DNA from: Salegentibacter salarius
Lineage (GTDB): Bacteria; Bacteroidota; Bacteroidia; Flavobacteriales; Flavobacteriaceae
Assembly (NCBI RefSeq): GCF_900168265.1
Contig: NZ_FVZF01000004.1
Span: 1 to 64,000, forward strand
Reading direction: 5' to 3'
Length of the DNA: 64,000 nucleotides
The translations under genes were made by a program, and so were the position numbers. Of the stretch, positions 43,376-50,846 are shown in pieces. Below the pieces are notes generated by a model. That model searched no databases, was not told where the DNA came from, and saw only the letters and a list, made by a program, of their open reading frames with translations. Within the stretch, counting starts at the first letter, position 1. Every line of letters starts with the position of its first letter.

Positions 43376-44437
43376 CTATCCAATACTCTGTACCACTTCT
43401 TTTTTAGCTTCTTTTTTACTACCGTCAAATCCGATTACACCTCCAACGGTTGTATATTTAAGCACATATTTTTTATCAGGAAAAATTCGCTGGTACGCAC
43501 TTTGACACATAATCGCGGCTTCGTGAAATCCGGAAAGGATCAATTTAAGTTTTCCTCTATAGGTATTTACATCACCAATCGCATAAACGCCGGGAATGTT
43601 GGTTTGATAATCGTAAGAATTATCAACTTTAATCGCGTTTTTCTCTATTTCGAGTCCCCAGCTTCCAATTGGGCCCAGTTTAGGCGACAATCCGAAAAGC
43701 GGGATAAAATCGTCCACATCTTTAAATTCTTCCCCGCGAGCTTCATCTTTATGTCTAATTACTACTTGCTGAAGATTATCTTCGCCTCTTAAGCCAACCA
43801 CCTCAGCATTGGTAATCATTTCAATCTTACCGAGTTTAGCCAATTCTGAAACTCTTTCTACCGAATCCAAAGCCCCACGGAACTCCGCTCTACGGTGCAC
43901 CAGGGCAACTTCAGCAGCAACATCTGCCAGGTAAATGGCCCAGTCTAAAGCTGAATCTCCACCACCGGCAATAACTACCTTTTTATCGCGATATACTTCA
44001 GGATCTTTAATAAAATAAGAAACGCCTTTATCTTCAAAATCTGTAATATTAGCGATTGGGGGCTTTCTTGGCTCAAAAGAACCTAAGCCGCCGGCAATTG
44101 CCACCACCGGCGCGTGGTGTTTAGTGCCTTTATTGGTGGTTACTATAAAAGTACCATCGTCCAGCTTTTCCAAAGTTTCGGCGCGTTCGCCCAAAGTGAA
44201 GCCAGGTTCAAAAGGTTTTATTTGTTCCATTAGATTTCCAACCAGATCTCCCGCTAAAATTTCAGGAAACGCCGGAATATCATAAATCGGTTTTTTAGGA
44301 TATATCTCAGAACACTGCCCGCCGGGTTGCGGCAATGCATCGATTAAATGGGTTTTTAATTTTAGTAATCCCGCTTCAAAAACGGTAAACAAACCGGTTG
44401 GCCCGGCCCCAATTATCAGGATATCTGTTTTAATCAT
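43376..44437 (-). CDS. Ferredoxin--NADP reductase (thioredoxin reductase-like)
   Basis: This 353-residue flavoprotein is of the YumC type. The FAD motif IIGAGPTGLFTVFEAG is at the start, PQPGGQCSEIYPKKPIYDIPAFPEI follows, the NADP motif is VVIAGGGDSALDWAIYLAD, and YAIGDVNTYRGKLKLILSGFHEAA binds FAD. The CxxC of thioredoxin reductase is absent. It would supply reduced ferredoxin to the siroheme sulfite reductase upstream. The ATG at 44437 is used rather than the GTG at 44440. It overlaps the siroheme gene by 8 bases. Confidence 0.9.
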   Translation of the reverse strand: MIKTDILIIGAGPTGLFTVFEAGLLKLKTHLIDALPQPGGQCSEIYPKKPIYDIPAFPEILAGDLVGNLMEQIKPFEPGFTLGERAETLEKLDDGTFIVTTNKGTKHHAPVVAIAGGLGSFEPRKPPIANITDFEDKGVSYFIKDPEVYRDKKVVIAGGGDSALDWAIYLADVAAEVALVHRRAEFRGALDSVERVSELAKLGKIEMITNAEVVGLRGEDNLQQVVIRHKDEARGEEFKDVDDFIPLFGLSPKLGPIGSWGLEIEKNAIKVDNSYDYQTNIPGVYAIGDVNTYRGKLKLILSGFHEAAIMCQSAYQRIFPDKKYVLKYTTVGGVIGFDGSKKEAKKEVVQSIG

Positions 44438-45023
44438 CACTCTTGTTTTTAACTTTTAAAGATTCGGTTATAGAATTCATTTGATCTACTTTAGCCTCAA
44501 AATCACCTTTTATAGTACTTCGGTATTCATTTAAATTTTCTACCATTTGATTTACATTTTCAGGAATTACCTCCTCAAAAAATTGCCGTAAACGTTTTGC
44601 CGCGGTAGGCGATTTTCCGTTGGTGGAAATCGCGATTTTTACGTGACCTTTATTTACAATTCCGCCCATATAAAAATCACAGAGTTCGGGCTTATCGGCT
44701 ATATTGGCCAGTAAATAACGCTTTTTGGCGTGTTTATAAACGCGTTTATTCAATTTTGCATCGTTGGTTGCAGCAATTACAAAATGACGGTTTTTAAGGT
44801 ATTTTCTTCTATACCTGCCCTTAGTCAATTTTGCGCCGTGTTTTTTTGCCAGTTCTTCTGTTTCCGGTAAAAACCATTTTGCGACCACTTCCACCTTAGC
44901 ATTCGGACTAGATTTAAACAGAAAATGCAATTTTTCGTGACCTACCTGTCCGCCGCCAACGACCAGGATATTCAGTTTATTTACTTTTAAAAAGACCGGG
45001 TATAATTCGTTTCTTTCTTCCAT
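44430..45023 (-). CDS. Precorrin-2 dehydrogenase / sirohydrochlorin ferrochelatase
   Basis: This 197-residue protein corresponds to the N-terminal half of CysG (Met8p-like). It has the NAD-binding LNILVVGGGQVGHEKLHFL and FVIAATNDAKLNKRVYKHAKK, then FYMGGIVNKGHVKIAISTNGKSPTAAKRLRQ, the dehydrogenase/ferrochelatase core. With the adjacent methyltransferase it makes siroheme for sulfite reductase. The ATG at 45023 is preceded by AGGAGG seven bases upstream; this strong Shine-Dalgarno, rare in Bacteroidetes, is supplied by an inserted repeat (45024-45051). Confidence 0.92.
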   Translation of the reverse strand: MEERNELYPVFLKVNKLNILVVGGGQVGHEKLHFLFKSSPNAKVEVVAKWFLPETEELAKKHGAKLTKGRYRRKYLKNRHFVIAATNDAKLNKRVYKHAKKRYLLANIADKPELCDFYMGGIVNKGHVKIAISTNGKSPTAAKRLRQFFEEVIPENVNQMVENLNEYRSTIKGDFEAKVDQMNSITESLKVKNKSDD

Positions 45024-45051
45024 AGGCCTCCTAGCCCCCAATGGGGGAATT
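45024..45051. repeat. C5/G5 repeat providing a Shine-Dalgarno and a stop codon
   Basis: Minus strand: ATTCCCCCATTGGGGGC-TAGGAGGCCT. It encodes the last residues of the upstream methyltransferase (about INSPIGG) with its TAG stop, and the AGGAGG of the next gene. It belongs to the same repeat family as 36713-37136. Confidence 0.6.
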
Positions 45052-45816
45052 TATAATTACTGATTCTTCAATTGCGTTCTGCATTACCGACTTTAATTTC
45101 CCGCTTTCTCTTACCACTTCGCCAATAACAATAATCGCCGGGGCGGTTAATTGCTTTTCAGCAACAACTTTTTCTATACTTTTAATAGTTCCGAAACCTG
45201 ATTTTTCATTAGTGGTAGTTCCATTTTGAATAATCCCAACCGGAGTATTTTGTTTGCCGTAGTAACTAAAAATATCCACGATTTCAGGAAGTTTTGCCAT
45301 TCCCATTAAAATCACCACCGTCGCGGTAGATTGTGCTGCCAGGCGAACATCTTCTGAAAGTTTCTTTTGTGTGGTGGTTCCTGTAATTACCCAAAAACTC
45401 TCAGAAGTTCCTCGTTGCGTAAGCGGAATTCCAACATTTGCAGGAACTGCTATTGAAGACGTAATCCCGGAAACAACTGCAGTTTCCAAACCTTTACTTT
45501 TGGCATAATTAATTTCTTCAGAACCTCTTCCGAAGATAAATGGATCTCCTCCTTTTAAACGAACCACGTGCCCTCTTTCCAAAGCATATTTTACAATAAG
45601 CTCGTTGATCTCATCCTGAGAATACCTATGCTTATCTTTTCGTTTTCCAACAAAAATATGCTCGGCTTGCGGTGCATATTCTAGCAATTCGCGGTTGATA
45701 AGCGCATCAAAAAGCACCACTTTGGCATCTTTTAAAGTATTTAGCGCTTTAATTGTGATCAATTCCGGGTCTCCGGGACCAGCGCCTACCACGCTTAGTT
45801 TTGGTGTATTATACAT
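45031..45816 (-). CDS. cobA: Uroporphyrinogen-III C-methyltransferase
   Basis: This SUMT of about 261 residues methylates uroporphyrinogen III twice to precorrin-2. It has SVVGAGPGDPELITIKALNTLKDA, VFVGKRKDKHRYSQDEINELI-type features (IFVGKRKDKHRYSQ), RLKGGDPFIFGRGSEE and VVSGITSSIAVPANVGIPLTQRG, the classical signatures. The start at MYNTPKL (45816) is preferred; the longer reading adds nine residues inside sulfite reductase. It overlaps sulfite reductase by eight bases. The C-terminal residues come from the repeat at 45024-45051. Confidence 0.94.
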   Translation of the reverse strand: MYNTPKLSVVGAGPGDPELITIKALNTLKDAKVVLFDALINRELLEYAPQAEHIFVGKRKDKHRYSQDEINELIVKYALERGHVVRLKGGDPFIFGRGSEEINYAKSKGLETAVVSGITSSIAVPANVGIPLTQRGTSESFWVITGTTTQKKLSEDVRLAAQSTATVVILMGMAKLPEIVDIFSYYGKQNTPVGIIQNGTTTNEKSGFGTIKSIEKVVAEKQLTAPAIIVIGEVVRESGKLKSVMQNAIEESVIINSPIGG

Positions 45817-47902
45817 TTTGTACCTCCTTTGTTCTAAATGCATCTACCCTTTTTAGGAATAGTTGCGCGTCTTCTAAATATTTATTGGCCAAAGCTTCGG
45901 TTGGCTCGTGCTCGTTCATTTGATAAGCAAATTCTTTGAAGGAAGTCGATAATTCAATTTTACCGGTGTCTACAAACAATTCGTCAAACTGTGCAATTAT
46001 TCCCGCCTGGGTATTGGTTTTTACATCTTCCGCAAGTAATAAAGCCTTGGCAGAATTTACGATTGAAGTATAGGAATGATAAATACTATCTGCCCAGGCT
46101 TTTCTTTCCTGTGCACTTTTGGCATTATCGATCTTCTCCTCGCTTTCAAATAATAAAGTAGCGATAAGATCTATTACCACGCCGGCACACTCGCCCACTC
46201 CCACTGCTTTTATATAAGGTTTTTCGTGACCCCAATCCACAAATTCATTTTCTGTTAGATTTGAGGTATCGGCCAAATCTTTTAGCAAATCGTAGAAATA
46301 AGTTTTTCCCTGCCGGTCATAATATTCTGCGAATTTTTCTTCGGAATTTGCTTTCGCTTCAAAATCATTGAGTAACAATCTTAAAGCTTGCGGCCCGCGT
46401 TTACTGGGTACTTTTATTACTTTATCGGCAAATCTACCTTTTCCATCTCCCAGCGTTCCGCCGCCAAGCAAAACCTGAAGTGCCGGCGCCACGGTTTTGC
46501 CAACTTTAACCGACATTCCCTGGAAGCCAATCTCAGCCATATTATGCTGCCCACAGGCATTCATACAACCGCTTATTTTTATGGTAATATCTTTCCCATT
46601 TATAAATTGCGGGTATTCTTCTTTTAAAACATCTTCCAGCACGTCGGCAATTCCGGTACTGCTGGCAATTCCAAGATTACAGGTATCTGTTCCGGGGCAG
46701 GCGGTAATATCTACGGTTTTATTATAACCGGTTTCGGCATAACCCAGTTTTTTTAATTCTGAATAGAAAAATGCTAAAAACTCTTCCCGAACGTGACGAA
46801 TTAAGATATCCTGTCTTAAACTCAGTCTTATTTCATTTCCTGCATATTTCTTTACCAAATCGGCAAGTTTCCTCGCACCGCCGGTATAAAAATCGCCTAG
46901 CGGAACACGAATTCCAACCGCAAATAAACCTTCCTGTTTATGCGGAAGCACATTGGTACTTTTCCAGGTTTCAAAATCTTTCTGATCTTCAATTGTTACT
47001 GCAGGAACCTCAACCTCCTGAAGTGACGGTGCAGTTTCAAATTTTTCAACTTCAAATTTCGGATGGTTTTTAGAGAGTGCCGTATTTTGTTCGGAAACTA
47101 ATTCCATAAAGGCATCCTTACCAATGTCTTTTATAAGGAATTTCATCCTGGCTTTTAAGCGTTTTGCACGTTCCCCGTGTCGATCAAAAACTCTTAGAAC
47201 ACCTTCTATCAGCGGTAGCAATTCTTCGGCAGGAAGAAAATCATAAAGTTCATCGGCGTGTCTTGGCTGAGAACCGAGTCCGCCGCCTAGCATCACTTTG
47301 AAGCCGCGTTTTCCGTCTTTCAATTTTGCGATAAAACCAAGATCGTGAATGTAACTCAGCGCAGTATCTTCATCTGAAGAGGAGAACGAAATTTTGAATT
47401 TCCTTCCCATTTCCTGGCAAATCGGGTTCCGAAGGAAAAACTGAAATGTTCCGTGCGCATAGGGCGAAACATCAAAAGGTTCGTTTACATCAATTCCCGC
47501 AGTTGGCGAAGCGGTTACGTTTCTTACCGTGTTTCCGCAGGCTTCACGCAAAGTAATATCATCTTTTTCCAGCTGCGTCCAAAGTTCCGGGGTTCTGTCT
47601 AAACTCACGTGGTGAATCTGGATATCCTGGCGCGTAGTGATATGCAAACGCCCTTTAGAATATTCATCTGAAACATCAGCAATTCTATGCAGTTGTTCTG
47701 ATGTCACTTTTCCAAATGGCAGTTTTATTCGAACCATTTGTACCCCGGCCTGCCTTTGGCCGTAAACCCCACGTGCTAAACGCAGACTTCGGAATTTTTC
47801 TTCATCGGCTTTTCCCTCTCGAAACAACCTGATTTTCTTTTCCAGATCCAGGATGTCTTTCTCTACAACGGGGTTTTCAATTTCGGTTCTAAAACTTTGC
47901 AT
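45809..47902 (-). CDS. Siroheme sulfite/nitrite reductase with C-terminal HEPN-like domain
   Basis: This 697-residue protein reduces sulfite to sulfide with siroheme and a 4Fe-4S cluster. The duplicated ferredoxin-like fold is visible (RQAGVQMVRIKLPFGKVTSEQLHRIAD and a second copy GIRVPLGDFYTGGARKLADL). The cluster ligands are in TACPGTDTCNLG (CX5C) and SGCMNACGQHN (CX3C). The last ~140 residues (VGVGECAGVVIDLIATLLFESEEKIDNAKSAQERKAW...) form a helical HEPN-like domain absent from ordinary reductases. It is preceded by a Met/Cys leader peptide and terminator, placed between it and cysH. Confidence 0.9.
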   Translation of the reverse strand: MQSFRTEIENPVVEKDILDLEKKIRLFREGKADEEKFRSLRLARGVYGQRQAGVQMVRIKLPFGKVTSEQLHRIADVSDEYSKGRLHITTRQDIQIHHVSLDRTPELWTQLEKDDITLREACGNTVRNVTASPTAGIDVNEPFDVSPYAHGTFQFFLRNPICQEMGRKFKISFSSSDEDTALSYIHDLGFIAKLKDGKRGFKVMLGGGLGSQPRHADELYDFLPAEELLPLIEGVLRVFDRHGERAKRLKARMKFLIKDIGKDAFMELVSEQNTALSKNHPKFEVEKFETAPSLQEVEVPAVTIEDQKDFETWKSTNVLPHKQEGLFAVGIRVPLGDFYTGGARKLADLVKKYAGNEIRLSLRQDILIRHVREEFLAFFYSELKKLGYAETGYNKTVDITACPGTDTCNLGIASSTGIADVLEDVLKEEYPQFINGKDITIKISGCMNACGQHNMAEIGFQGMSVKVGKTVAPALQVLLGGGTLGDGKGRFADKVIKVPSKRGPQALRLLLNDFEAKANSEEKFAEYYDRQGKTYFYDLLKDLADTSNLTENEFVDWGHEKPYIKAVGVGECAGVVIDLIATLLFESEEKIDNAKSAQERKAWADSIYHSYTSIVNSAKALLLAEDVKTNTQAGIIAQFDELFVDTGKIELSTSFKEFAYQMNEHEPTEALANKYLEDAQLFLKRVDAFRTKEVQNV

Positions 47903-47946
47903 TGCTAATAATTTTTAAAAATGGCGCCTAAAACAGGCATTAATAA

Positions 47947-47982
47947 AAAGGTCCTTTTGAGTTTACACTTAAAAGGACCTTT
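47947..47982 (-). terminator. Attenuator terminator before sulfite reductase
   Basis: AAAGGTCCTTTT and AAAAGGACCTTT form a perfect 12-pair stem around AAGTGTAAACTC and run into TTATT on the minus strand. CTTTTAAGTG (47966-47975), overlapping its first arm and loop, can pair at 9 of 10 positions with CACCTAAAAG (48003-48012) at the end of the leader ORF. Confidence 0.85.
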
Positions 47983-48005
47983 ATAATTTTTATAAAAAGA
48001 TACTT

Positions 48006-48065
48006 TTAGGTGAGAGAATCACACATACAACGGCACATCATAATATTTGAATTTTGCTTCTTCAT
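48006..48065 (-). CDS. Met/Cys-rich leader peptide before sulfite reductase
   Basis: This 19-codon ORF has ATG at 48065, 11 bases after the cysH stop, and TAA at 48006. Residues 9-15 read MMCRCMC: three Met and three Cys within seven codons. It is followed by an intrinsic terminator and its stop codon lies within a segment that can form an antiterminator. Stalling for lack of Cys or Met would favour readthrough into the sulfite reductase, siroheme and FNR genes. The position inside the operon suggests polar control of the siroheme part separately from cysH. Function inferred. Confidence 0.8.
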   Translation of the reverse strand: MKKQNSNIMMCRCMCDSLT

Positions 48066-48075
48066 TTTTTCAAAA

Positions 48076-48705
48076 TTAAGCGTGGAGGCCACATTCGCGG
48101 TTTTCCAAAACCTTGGTAGGATCAAAATATTTAAACTCATTTGGCAGGGCATTTTCCTCTAAATACGCATCCAGTTTTTCATCACTCCAATGGTAAAAAG
48201 GACTCACTTTTAATATTCCGTCTTTACTATAGCTTAAAATATCTATGCTATTTCTAAAACTGGTTTGGCCCTTTCTAAGATTTGTAAACCAAACATCAGG
48301 GTTTTGCTGCTCCATAGCTCGCAGGAAAGGTTCCAGTTTTACCTGCCGGGTGAACTCTTCGTGCTGCGGATTATTGATATCGGGAATTCCTCCAAAAAGC
48401 GCATCACGATAAGCCGCCGTTTCCTTTGGCGTGTATAGCTTTACATTCAGTTTTAATTGATCAATTACCTGCTTTGCGTGCCTGTAAGTTTGTGGCGTAT
48501 TATAACCGGTATCACACCAAATTACTTTCATTACCGGGTCTATATCTGAAACTGCGTGCAGAATTGCAGCCTCATAAGGTCTAAAATTGGTAGTAACCAC
48601 CGGTCTTGCCGCATTGGAAACTACCCATTGCACGATCTCAGCCGGGGTTATTCCCTTAAACTGCTGGTTGAGGATCTTTAATTCTTTTTCGCTGTACCGT
48701 TTCAT
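48076..48705 (-). CDS. cysH: Phosphoadenylyl-sulfate reductase
   Basis: CysH reduces PAPS (or APS) to sulfite with thioredoxin. The 209-residue protein has VVTTNFRPYEAAILHAVSDIDPVMKVIWCDTGYNTPQTYRHA, the PP-loop-type nucleotide part, WFTNLRKGQTSFRNSID and the C-terminal catalytic RECGLHA. The extra CC...CxxC cluster ligands of APS reductases are absent, so a PAPS-type enzyme is likely. The cysD/cysN genes are not in the window. It lies downstream of the DUF2061 gene and upstream of the sulfite reductase attenuator. Confidence 0.93.
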   Translation of the reverse strand: MKRYSEKELKILNQQFKGITPAEIVQWVVSNAARPVVTTNFRPYEAAILHAVSDIDPVMKVIWCDTGYNTPQTYRHAKQVIDQLKLNVKLYTPKETAAYRDALFGGIPDINNPQHEEFTRQVKLEPFLRAMEQQNPDVWFTNLRKGQTSFRNSIDILSYSKDGILKVSPFYHWSDEKLDAYLEENALPNEFKYFDPTKVLENRECGLHA

Positions 48706-48771
48706 TTTTTCTAAAAATTTATGGTCGTTACCCGACTTAACTATACTTTATATTTTTTTGCTCTCTCAATC

Positions 48772-49023
48772 TTATTCTTTTCCGAAACTTATCATATTCC
48801 ATAGTCGCTCGTGCCCAAAATAAAGGATCATTTTAGTCACTAATTCTACAGATCCAATGGCAAGTGCAGTTTCAATCTCTCCCGTAAGCACCCAGGAAAT
48901 CGCAATTGTATCTACAGTTCCTACAATTCTCCAGCTTACCGTTTTCAATATACTTCGTAAGGGTTTCTCTGAAGTAGTATCCTTCTTATAAGTGCTTTTA
49001 GATTTTACCTGATCCAGTATCAT
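48772..49023 (-). CDS. DUF2061 membrane protein of the sulfate assimilation operon
   Basis: This 83-residue protein has the DUF2061 pattern: RSILKTVSWRIVGTVDTIAISWVLTGEIETALAIGSVELVTKMILYFGHERLWNMISFG, with two membrane segments and the conserved FGHERLW. It often lies with cysteine biosynthesis genes in Bacteroidetes, so it may assist sulfate or sulfite handling, but no activity is known. It is the first gene after a well-formed promoter and a TAACCTA/TAGGTTA dyad. Confidence 0.85.
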   Translation of the reverse strand: MILDQVKSKSTYKKDTTSEKPLRSILKTVSWRIVGTVDTIAISWVLTGEIETALAIGSVELVTKMILYFGHERLWNMISFGKE

Positions 49024-49046
49024 ACTGCTTTTTCATTTATTTCTAT

Positions 49047-49069
49047 TAACCTATCGGATTACTAGGTTA
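49047..49069. promoter_or_regulatory. Candidate Rrf2 (CymR-like) operator
   Basis: TAACCTA (49047-49053) and TAGGTTA (49063-49069) are perfect seven-base inverted half-sites with a nine-base centre. They begin six bases beyond the -7 box of the promoter of DUF2061-cysH. The Rrf2 gene 80 bases upstream makes that protein the obvious candidate ligand; binding is inferred. Confidence 0.55.
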
Positions 49070-49074
49070 TAAAA

Positions 49075-49105
49075 CAAAAGTAACTTTGTTTTTTTATCAG
49101 ACCAA
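49075..49105 (-). promoter_or_regulatory. Promoter of the DUF2061-cysH-sulfite reductase operon
   Basis: On the minus strand TTG (49103-49105), 20 bases and TACTTTTG (49075-49082) match the Bacteroidetes consensus. The start point should fall in the TAGGTTA half-site. Confidence 0.7.
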
Positions 49106-49151
49106 CTAATAGTGGCCTAATTTCCAGTTTTTAACATTTAAAATTTGATCT

Positions 49152-49568
49152 TTATTTTTTAGCAGAAATATCGGCTAAGGTATTATCGCCCAGAACTTTT
49201 AAGGTGCTATCCCTTACCTGGATCATTAAACTATGAACCGAACAGGTTTCCTCGCTGGGACAATCATCACACTTTTCGTAATAATTAAGGCTCACGCAAG
49301 GCACCATAGCGATGGGACCTTCCAGTACCCGAATTACCGCCGTCATTTGAATCGCTTCCGGTTCTTTGATCAGATAATAGCCGCCGCCTTTTCCTTTTTT
49401 AGATCCTAAAAATCCCGATTTTCGTAATTCCAGAAGAATGCTTTCAAGGAATTTTTGCGAGATATTTTCACTTTTTGAGATCTCTGAAGTTTGCACGGGT
49501 TTTCTATCTTCCCTTTTTGCTATGAACGCGAGGGCTTTAATTCCGTATTTAGTCTTTTTTGAAAGCAT
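49152..49568 (-). CDS. Rrf2-family transcriptional regulator (CymR/IscR-like)
   Basis: This 138-residue winged-helix regulator starts MLSKKTKYGIKALAFIAKR, with the HTH TSEISKSENISQKFLESILLELRKSGFLGSKKGKGGGYYLI typical of Rrf2. It has a cysteine cluster CVSLNYYEKCDDCPSEETC (four Cys), like IscR or NsrR, which could hold an iron-sulfur cluster. The ATG at 49568 is used; the longer reading to 49661 adds 31 unrelated residues. Its place between metZ and the sulfate assimilation operon suggests it regulates sulfur genes. Confidence 0.9.
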   Translation of the reverse strand: MLSKKTKYGIKALAFIAKREDRKPVQTSEISKSENISQKFLESILLELRKSGFLGSKKGKGGGYYLIKEPEAIQMTAVIRVLEGPIAMVPCVSLNYYEKCDDCPSEETCSVHSLMIQVRDSTLKVLGDNTLADISAKK

Positions 49569-49663
49569 ATGGCGAATATACTTAAATATTGACTTTTTCG
49601 CATTTATTATTGATTTCTCTACTGAAAGATCAAAAAGCCCTATTCCTGCTGAAATTACCATAA

Positions 49664-50827
49664 CTAAATTGAATTTAAAGCTTGTTTTAAATCATCTATA
49701 ACATCATCTACATGTTCCAAACCTACTGAAACTCTTATCAAACCGGGTTTTATTCCAACCTCCAGCCTATTTTCCTCGCTTAATTTACTGTGCGTTGTAG
49801 AAGCAGGATGTGTTACAATACTTCTTGTGTCTCCCAGGTTTGCAGATCTTGAACAAAGCTTGATCGCGTCTATAAATTTTCTTCCCGCTTCGATTCCTCC
49901 TTTAATCTCAAAGGCAACGATATTTCCGCCTTTTTTCATCTGCTTTTTCGCAATTTCGTATTGAGGATGCGATTTGAGAAAAGGGTATTTTACATTTTCA
50001 GCATTGACTTCGGTTTCTAAAAATTCGGCTACTTTTTCGGCATTTTCGCAATGCTTGTCCAGCCTTACCGAAAGTGTCTCCAAACTTTTAGAAAGCACCC
50101 AGGCATTAAACGGGGACAAAGCCGGTCCCGTATTCCTTGAGAACAGGTAGATTTCCCGAATTAAATCGGCATTCCCAACTGTCACACCGCCCAGAACACG
50201 GCCCTGCCCGTCTATTAATTTTGTAGCCGAATGTATTACCAAATGCGCGCCGAATTTTATAGGGTTTTGCAGCCAGGGCGTGGCAAAACAATTATCAATT
50301 ATTAAAATAAGATTATGCTTTTTCGCAATTTCCCCCAGCAATTCTAAATCCAGAACATCTACACCGGGATTTGTAGGTGTTTCGGCGAAAATAATTTTTG
50401 TTTCCGGCTTTATTAAACTTTCAATTTTATCAACTTCGTCCACATTAAAATAGGAATGAGAAATATTCCATTTGGGGAAAAATTTGGTAAACAAACTATG
50501 CGTAGAACCAAAAACCGATCTTGCCGAAATAATATGATCTCCACTATTAAGCAACGCAGCAAGGCTGGAAAACACGGCACTCATTCCCGTTGCAAAAGAA
50601 AACCCGGCCTCTGCCCCTTCCATTTTTGCGATTTTCTCGGTAAATTCTGAAGTATTAGGATTAGTAAATCTGCTATAAATATTACGTTCTTTTTCTTCAG
50701 AAAATGAAGCTCGCATATCTTCGGCATCATCAAAAACATAACTGGACGTTAAGTACAGTGGCGTGGAATGCTCCTGGTATTGCGTGCGCTCGTTTTGCGT
50801 TCTTATGGCTTCGGTTTCGAAATGCAT
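49664..50827 (-). CDS. metZ: O-succinylhomoserine sulfhydrylase / cystathionine gamma-synthase-like
   Basis: This 387-residue trans-sulfuration PLP enzyme has YSRFTNPNTSEFTEKIAKMEGAE, FATGMSAVFSSLAALL, ETPTNPG, and the Schiff-base lysine in VIHSATKLIDGQGRVLGGVTVG. It ends with THSKLSEENRLEVGIKPGLIRVSVGLEHVDDVIDDL. The reading from MHFETEAI (50827) is used. Family membership (MetZ versus MetB) cannot be settled by sequence alone; because the operon has MetX and MetY for O-acetylhomoserine, a second sulfhydrylase or gamma-synthase is plausible. It begins 19 bases after hom. Confidence 0.85.
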   Translation of the reverse strand: MHFETEAIRTQNERTQYQEHSTPLYLTSSYVFDDAEDMRASFSEEKERNIYSRFTNPNTSEFTEKIAKMEGAEAGFSFATGMSAVFSSLAALLNSGDHIISARSVFGSTHSLFTKFFPKWNISHSYFNVDEVDKIESLIKPETKIIFAETPTNPGVDVLDLELLGEIAKKHNLILIIDNCFATPWLQNPIKFGAHLVIHSATKLIDGQGRVLGGVTVGNADLIREIYLFSRNTGPALSPFNAWVLSKSLETLSVRLDKHCENAEKVAEFLETEVNAENVKYPFLKSHPQYEIAKKQMKKGGNIVAFEIKGGIEAGRKFIDAIKLCSRSANLGDTRSIVTHPASTTHSKLSEENRLEVGIKPGLIRVSVGLEHVDDVIDDLKQALNSI

Positions 50828-50846
50828 AATTATTGGGTTTAATTTT

